Origin: Bacteriovoracales bacterium
Lineage (GTDB): Bacteria; Bdellovibrionota; Bacteriovoracia; Bacteriovoracales; Bacteriovoracaceae
Assembly: GCA_007117175.1 (NCBI GenBank)
Contig: SKGZ01000074.1
Location: forward strand, 1 to 10,497
Direction of reading: 5' to 3'
DNA length: 10,497 nucleotides
Of this stretch, positions 6,316 through 10,497 are shown in pieces; the first letter of the stretch is position 1, and every line of letters begins with the position of its first letter. The notes under the pieces are model-generated. The model was not told the origin of the DNA, did no database searches, and saw only the letters and a program-made list of their open reading frames with translations. A program made the position numbers and the translations under genes.

Positions 6316-7752
6316 ATGGAAGAAGACAAACAGAGCTTGGTGCCCAGTCAATTTTTAGAACTCTCACAAAAAATGGTGGAATATGTCTGGGGTGAAGGAC
6401 TCTATAAACTAGTGGGAATCCCCGCCTATGGCTACCCACCCCTGGTGATTTTGCTCATCAGTGCCGGTGTTTTCTTCACTCTCTATCTAGGTTTTCCCCA
6501 ATTGCGCTTTTTTAAGCACGCCATCGATATTATTAGAGGTAAGTATGACAACCCAGAGGATCAAGGAGAGATTTCTCACTTTCAGGCTCTATGCACTGCA
6601 TTGTCAGCTACGGTGGGAATTGGAAATATTGCCGGAGTGGCGGTGGCACTGGCCCTAGGTGGACCGGGAGCTATTTTCTGGCTATGGGTGGCCGGCTTTA
6701 TCGGTATGGCCACTAAATTTACTGAAGTCTCGCTAGCATTGATGTATCGGGAGGTCAGTCCCCAAGGGGTCACCCGAGGTGGCCCCATGTACACTATTAA
6801 GAATGGTCTGAGCAAAGTTTTTCACCCATTAGCGGGAGTCTACGCCGTTTTTATTATTTTATCATCTATGGGAGCTGGCAATATGTTCCAAGCGAACCAG
6901 ATGGCCAGCACTCTCGAGACTTCCTTGGGAGTCGCACCATGGCTCTCAGGGCTTATCTTTTGTATCTTTGCTTCCCTGGTTTTAATCGGCGGAATTAAAC
7001 GAATTGGACAAGTGGCTGGATCACTAGTGCCTCTAATGGTCGTTCTTTATTTTCTGGGCGCCCTGGGAATTGTCCTAGGTAATATCAGTATGGTGCCTGC
7101 CATGTTTGCTGAAATTTTTAATGGTGCACTTTACGGAACGGCTGCAGTAGGCGGCTTTTCCGGAGTGATGGTTAAAGAAGTGATCGCTCGCGGGATTCAG
7201 CGAGCAGTTTTTTCCAACGAAGCTGGTATGGGCTCAGCGGCCATGGCCCACTGTGCAGCCAAAACCCATCCTTTGCAAGAGGGGATGGTGGCACTGTTAG
7301 AACCCTTAGTAGACACCATTATTGTCTGTACTATCACCGCCATGGCACTGATGATCACAGGTGTATGGCATATGAGTGAAGCAGGAGTGGGAGCAGATAT
7401 GACCGCTTTTGCCTTTGATCAATTTTACGGCCCTGCTGGTCGCGGCCTAGTCACCATGACTGTTGTGCTCTTTGCCTTTTCCACCATTATTTCCTGGTCT
7501 TATTATGGAGAACAGGGTGCCACTTATCTTTTTGGCGAAAAATCTATTAAGTACTATCGTGCTAGTTTTATTTTCTTTATTTTTATAGGTGCCATTTCCA
7601 AACTAGAAATGGTCTTAAACTTCTCTGATGCATTTTTTGGTATGCTGGCTTTTCCCAATATTCTGGCCTGCGCACTTTTGATCAAAAAACTAAAAGGAAA
7701 ACTGCAGGGCTATTCCAAAGATCTCAAAGAAGGAAAAATTCAATCATTATAA
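6316..7752 (+). CDS. AGCS-family sodium:alanine/glycine symporter
   Basis: Polytopic inner-membrane transporter that takes up small amino acids (alanine, glycine and similar) with sodium, in the APC superfamily. The 478 residues match the family length, with about 11 hydrophobic segments. Family signatures are complete: TVGIGNIAGV (99-108), GGPGAIFWLWVAGFIG (115-130, the AGCS signature), GGPMY (155-159), FSNEAGMGSA (299-308), EPLVDTIIVCT (329-339) and SWSYYGEQ (393-400). The substrate cannot be narrowed from sequence. The ATG at 6316 has AAGGA nine bases upstream; the ATG at 6306 is out of frame. The gene diverges from the receptor operon and converges with the LysR gene, overlapping it by six bases. 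Sharing a control region with a TonB receptor suggests, but does not prove, a common role in nutrient uptake. Confidence 0.97.
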   Translation: MEEDKQSLVPSQFLELSQKMVEYVWGEGLYKLVGIPAYGYPPLVILLISAGVFFTLYLGFPQLRFFKHAIDIIRGKYDNPEDQGEISHFQALCTALSATVGIGNIAGVAVALALGGPGAIFWLWVAGFIGMATKFTEVSLALMYREVSPQGVTRGGPMYTIKNGLSKVFHPLAGVYAVFIILSSMGAGNMFQANQMASTLETSLGVAPWLSGLIFCIFASLVLIGGIKRIGQVAGSLVPLMVVLYFLGALGIVLGNISMVPAMFAEIFNGALYGTAAVGGFSGVMVKEVIARGIQRAVFSNEAGMGSAAMAHCAAKTHPLQEGMVALLEPLVDTIIVCTITAMALMITGVWHMSEAGVGADMTAFAFDQFYGPAGRGLVTMTVVLFAFSTIISWSYYGEQGATYLFGEKSIKYYRASFIFFIFIGAISKLEMVLNFSDAFFGMLAFPNILACALLIKKLKGKLQGYSKDLKEGKIQSL

Positions 7753-8637
7753 AGGATTTTTCATTAAAGCTTGATAGAGAGTTGAAACCTTTAGATTTTC
7801 AGCCAAATCACTGTGGGTTAGATAATAAAGTGACTGAGTTCGAACATAAGAATTTTCCCCAAAAGTTTTCACTTTTTTATCTTGCTGATATCTTTTCAAA
7901 ACGTGTGTGGGCATGACCGCTATTCCCAATCCTTCTGAAACTGCTTCCAACAAATGGCTAAAGCTATTGATAATTAAACGAGGCTGAATGCCGCGAGGAG
8001 TTGCACCAAAAATATTGCGAAACCAATTATAAACTAATGGATCGTTGTCTTGAAAAAACAAATAAGGCTTTTCTAATAAGCACTTTTCAGATTGAGCATC
8101 TAAATCTTCATAATGAGCATGATCGGGATAAACTAAGGTGATCACCTCATCACCTAACAATCTTTTATGAGCTGTCGCAGGAACATAACTTTCCGGCATA
8201 ATCAACACATCTAAATCCCCGTTTTTAAATTGCTCAAGTAACTCTTCAGGAAAGTCCATTTTTAACTGTAAATTCATCTCCTGATACTGGGAACAAAAGG
8301 CAATCACCTGAGGAGCCACCCAGGATTTCCCTAGTCCACTGAGTGTTCCAATATTAAGAGCACCTCTCATTTGTTTATGCTCTTGTTGAAAAGCATTTAA
8401 AGTTTGATCCAATTTTTGTAAATACTCCTGACCAATTTGGGTCACCTGTAGAGCTTCCTTAGTCAACATGACCTTTTTGCCAGTTTTAAAAACAACTGGC
8501 ACTCCCATTACGCTTTCAATTTTCTTAATCGTTTGACTAATCGCCGATTGGCTCACCCCTAAGTCTTTGGCACAAAGGGAGTAGTTTCCCCTTTGGGCCA
8601 ATGATTGCAGGGTCTTAATGTGCTGTTCATCTAACAT
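7747..8637 (-). CDS. LysR-family transcriptional regulator
   Basis: A 296-residue regulator of standard LysR length. The N-terminal winged helix-turn-helix (about 3-62) shows LGVSQSAISQTIKKIES (26-42) as the helix-turn-helix core, followed by a wing ending KKVMLT. A linker helix (about 63-90) leads to a LysR effector-binding domain (about 91-290). There, GDLDVLIMPE and SEGLGIAVMPTHVL (234-247) are typical family positions. The inducer is not recognisable. The ATG at 8637 is chosen because the family pattern begins within two residues of it. No ribosome binding site is visible upstream (CCCTGTT-ATG), so initiation may be leaderless or weak. LysR proteins often control the divergently transcribed neighbour, here the secreted protein at 8738, and themselves. 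The convergent symporter is a second possible target. Confidence 0.95.
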   Translation of the reverse strand: MLDEQHIKTLQSLAQRGNYSLCAKDLGVSQSAISQTIKKIESVMGVPVVFKTGKKVMLTKEALQVTQIGQEYLQKLDQTLNAFQQEHKQMRGALNIGTLSGLGKSWVAPQVIAFCSQYQEMNLQLKMDFPEELLEQFKNGDLDVLIMPESYVPATAHKRLLGDEVITLVYPDHAHYEDLDAQSEKCLLEKPYLFFQDNDPLVYNWFRNIFGATPRGIQPRLIINSFSHLLEAVSEGLGIAVMPTHVLKRYQQDKKVKTFGENSYVRTQSLYYLTHSDLAENLKVSTLYQALMKNPL

Positions 8638-8638
8638 A

Positions 8639-8683
8639 ACAGGGCAATTTATCTTAATATGACTAAAATTGCATCACCCCTGT
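8639..8683. promoter_or_regulatory. Imperfect inverted repeat in the LysR divergent spacer, candidate LysR operator
   Basis: GCAATTT (8644-8650) and AAATTGC (8666-8672) are perfect inverted arms 22 bases apart centre to centre, about two helical turns. ACAGGG (8639-8644) and CCCTGT (8678-8683) extend the symmetry with an offset on the right arm. The position, between a LysR gene and its divergent neighbour and directly against the LysR start, is where an autoregulatory LysR site is expected. On the LysR transcript it could also fold as a hairpin near the start codon. No perfect T-N11-A core is centred in the dyad. Confidence 0.45.
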
Positions 8684-8697
8684 GAATTTTTTATAGG
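8669..8697 (+). promoter_or_regulatory. Weak candidate promoter for the secreted-protein gene
   Basis: TTGCAT (8669-8674) and TATAGG (8692-8697) are spaced by 17 bases and match the consensus at three and four of six positions. The -35 overlaps the right arm of the inverted repeat, so a LysR protein bound there could touch RNA polymerase. A second -10-like box, TAAAAT (8725-8730), would start transcription at the ATG itself and give a leaderless message. Confidence 0.25.
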
Positions 8698-8737
8698 ATT
8701 TTAAGCGATTTCTAACTTTTCAGCTAAAATAAAGCTT

Positions 8738-10390
8738 ATGAAGCCTATTCTTTTACTCCTTTGCACTCTGAGCTATTCCCTATTGGCAGAAACTGATTTT
8801 CCTGTGCGCAATGCAGTTTCAGTGATCATAGGGCAAAGAGGTGTGCGCCATATTCAAGATAATATTCAAGATATTCTTTATAAAAATGGGGTGAATTTAG
8901 AAAATATTTACTTTGAAAGACTTGAAGACAGTTTAAGCCCAACGGCCACAGAAGACTTTGTGAATGATCAACAAACTCAAATGATTATTCGAGAGATTAA
9001 ACATCACTTTCAACGCTTTTTTGAAGGACTAGTGATCAATGACCATCAATTGCGTTACTCAGTTAATCACCTTACTATTTTTACTCAATGGGACACCATT
9101 AATTTCAAAATCATTCCCCAAGAAGAACTTTCAGAGACAGGAGCCAACGGCACACGTCTGTTCTATGCTGAATTATTATTAGCTGCAGATCAGATTGAAA
9201 TCTGGGCCGATCGTATTCGACTCAGTGATGACAATAATGCTATTTTTGGTCAAATGGGTGTGAATAAACTGCATCTCTTTACTGAAAACCAATCCAATCA
9301 AAGAGTTTACCTTAAGGTCCCTATGATCTTCTATCGTAAAAATGATAATCACGCGGGAGTAAGAATCCAGAAACTAGAATCAAATATTGGACAAATTAAG
9401 CTCAACTACACCTATGACCTGCCTCTGATTTTTCCCGAGGTGGCCTTAAGAATTAATGAGAACGAATTCAAACTCAAGGTCAGTGAAATTGATAATTTCT
9501 TAGCTGAAGAAAAAGGTGGATTGTTAGATATGGTCACTAGTGCCTTGCAGGAAGCTTTAGAAAACTTTGCACCTGATTCACTGGAAGAAATGATTGATGA
9601 GCATTTGGCTAATGGTTTTCTTGAAGTCAATCCCATGCAAGCTCCCGGAGCTCCCACTGATAATTCTTCAGAGGATATCTATTGGGGGATTAACCTCAAC
9701 CATCTTGATTATCAGAATAACAACTTACAACTCAATTTCGACGGCATTGTCTATGATCCTAAACTAGACGCCACTCCTCAAGTCAAACCACATCAAACAG
9801 CTCAAAAACTTCCTAATATCCACAATCGAAAACTGAATGAATATGATCTAAGCTTTGGCTTTAACCTAGGCTTTATTAATACCTTTATTAAATCAGGCTT
9901 CATACGAGACTATCTTAAAACCTATGATATTGACGAAAATGATAAAATTACTTTTAATCAAAGCCCTGTCATCTCTTGGGATCAAAATGGTCGACTGAAA
10001 ATGGTGCTCGATGCTTCCTACCATGTCCCCGGCCTTTCCGGAAGACTAGCGGTACGAAATCCGTTGCAAATGAATTTTGAGCTTTATGTGCGCTTTCTTA
10101 TTACAGAAGAGGGAAAAGTTGGCTTTGTCATTGAAGAACTGGATTTAGAGAGTGTCAGCGTTGATCGTGAGAATTTCAAGTGGCCATTTCGAAATCAAGG
10201 AATGAATAGTGTCACCAAACGCTTTGAAAAAGCAGCGAAAGATATGCCCGGTTCTGTTTTGGCAGAAGAGATTCCCATCCCTGAGAGCTTAATGGGACTG
10301 GATTTGAAAATTATGCACACTGACATTGATCCCAATGGGTATCTTATGATATACACCAACTATGACTTCCAAGATAAGGAGATGAAGTAA
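8738..10390 (+). CDS. Secreted protein of unknown family, possible two-barrel TULIP/BPI-like lipid-binding protein
   Basis: A 550-residue protein with a signal peptide (1-17, cleavage SLLA/E). The mature part has no cysteine and no membrane segment, so it is periplasmic or secreted. I do not recognise a named family. Its layout recalls BPI-like TULIP proteins. An early amphipathic helix, GQRGVRHIQDNIQDILYKNG (32-51), is followed by alternating strands (about 105-250) and a helix closing a first unit (LLDMVTSALQEALENF, 262-277). A Pro/Asn-rich linker follows (about 296-312). A second unit has a helix FINTFIKSGFIRDYL (379-393), strands, a helix about 488-502, then PIPESLMGLDLKIMHTDIDP (513-532) and a final strand. 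That ending resembles the last strand region of BPI proteins. The fold is inference; a plain hypothetical secreted protein is the safe reading. It diverges from the LysR gene and is followed at once by another secreted-protein gene. No clear ribosome site precedes the ATG. Confidence 0.6.
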   Translation: MKPILLLLCTLSYSLLAETDFPVRNAVSVIIGQRGVRHIQDNIQDILYKNGVNLENIYFERLEDSLSPTATEDFVNDQQTQMIIREIKHHFQRFFEGLVINDHQLRYSVNHLTIFTQWDTINFKIIPQEELSETGANGTRLFYAELLLAADQIEIWADRIRLSDDNNAIFGQMGVNKLHLFTENQSNQRVYLKVPMIFYRKNDNHAGVRIQKLESNIGQIKLNYTYDLPLIFPEVALRINENEFKLKVSEIDNFLAEEKGGLLDMVTSALQEALENFAPDSLEEMIDEHLANGFLEVNPMQAPGAPTDNSSEDIYWGINLNHLDYQNNNLQLNFDGIVYDPKLDATPQVKPHQTAQKLPNIHNRKLNEYDLSFGFNLGFINTFIKSGFIRDYLKTYDIDENDKITFNQSPVISWDQNGRLKMVLDASYHVPGLSGRLAVRNPLQMNFELYVRFLITEEGKVGFVIEELDLESVSVDRENFKWPFRNQGMNSVTKRFEKAAKDMPGSVLAEEIPIPESLMGLDLKIMHTDIDPNGYLMIYTNYDFQDKEMK

Positions 10391-10497
10391 ATGAAAGCCT
10401 ATAGTCTATTAACCCTGTTTTTCTTTTTGCTTGCTCCTGCCAACGCTCAAAATACTGTGAATATTCCCCAGATGGATCTGAGTTTTAATAGTAATCA
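10391..10497 (+). CDS. Secreted protein, N-terminal 35 residues only (cut by the right edge)
   Basis: The ATG directly follows the TAA of the preceding gene, and AAGGAG (10376-10381) inside that gene lies nine bases upstream, an excellent ribosome site. The visible part is a Sec signal peptide, with Lys2, a hydrophobic run LLTLFFFLLAP and the cleavage motif ANA/Q at residue 19. The mature start NTVNIPQMDLSFNSN follows. Too little is present to assign a family. The abutting genes and shared export signal suggest an operon of periplasmic or secreted partners, possibly paralogues. Confidence 0.8.
   Translation, partial: MKAYSLLTLFFFLLAPANAQNTVNIPQMDLSFNSN

Noticed and set aside
7735..7775. Possible terminator between the convergent symporter and LysR genes
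   Set aside because: The only pairing is AAAAAT with ATTTTT across a 16-base loop, AT-only and overlapping coding sequence; too weak to call.
9412..9657. Minus-strand open frame inside the secreted-protein gene
   Set aside because: Ser/Lys-rich shadow of the real gene with no start signals.

Overview
The window comes from a Gram-negative bacterium. It encodes an outer-membrane TonB-dependent receptor, a complete TonB energising machine, and several Sec-secreted proteins. Base composition is moderately AT-leaning and almost all of the DNA is coding. The TonB-system gene order (DUF3450, TtpC, ExbB, ExbD, TonB) is the 'TonB2' type known from Vibrio, Shewanella and relatives. A large secreted protein of unfamiliar sequence would also suit a predatory or deltaproteobacterial-like lineage such as Bdellovibrionota. 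The sequence alone does not settle the taxon.

Region 1 (1-6081, minus strand) is one tight operon read right to left. It encodes an 852-residue TonB-dependent receptor, a DUF3450 coiled-coil periplasmic protein, a TtpC-type long ExbB paralogue, a short ExbB, ExbD, and the N-terminal 150 residues of TonB, which runs off the left edge. Gaps between genes are 2, 0, 3, 12 and 11 bases, so translational coupling is likely. Together the products use the proton gradient to drive uptake of an unidentified ligand through the receptor.

Region 2 (6082-6315) is the divergent control region between that operon and a plus-strand AGCS-family sodium:alanine/glycine symporter (6316-7752). It holds a near-identical 12-base direct repeat and a small palindrome that look like operator sites. 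The shared control region raises the possibility that the receptor system and the amino-acid symporter are co-regulated. A LysR-family regulator (8637-7747, minus strand) converges on the symporter, and the two genes share a TTATAA palindrome as both stop codons.

Region 3 (8638-10497) starts with a 100-base divergent spacer carrying a long imperfect inverted repeat. This is a good candidate LysR operator. Next comes a secreted 550-residue protein that I do not recognise by family name. Its layout resembles a two-barrel, BPI-like lipid-binding (TULIP) protein, and this is the most interesting item in the window. Its stop codon abuts the start of another secreted protein, cut off by the right edge. 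No RNA genes, CRISPR arrays, insertion sequences or attachment sites were seen, and no convincing rho-independent terminator was found.
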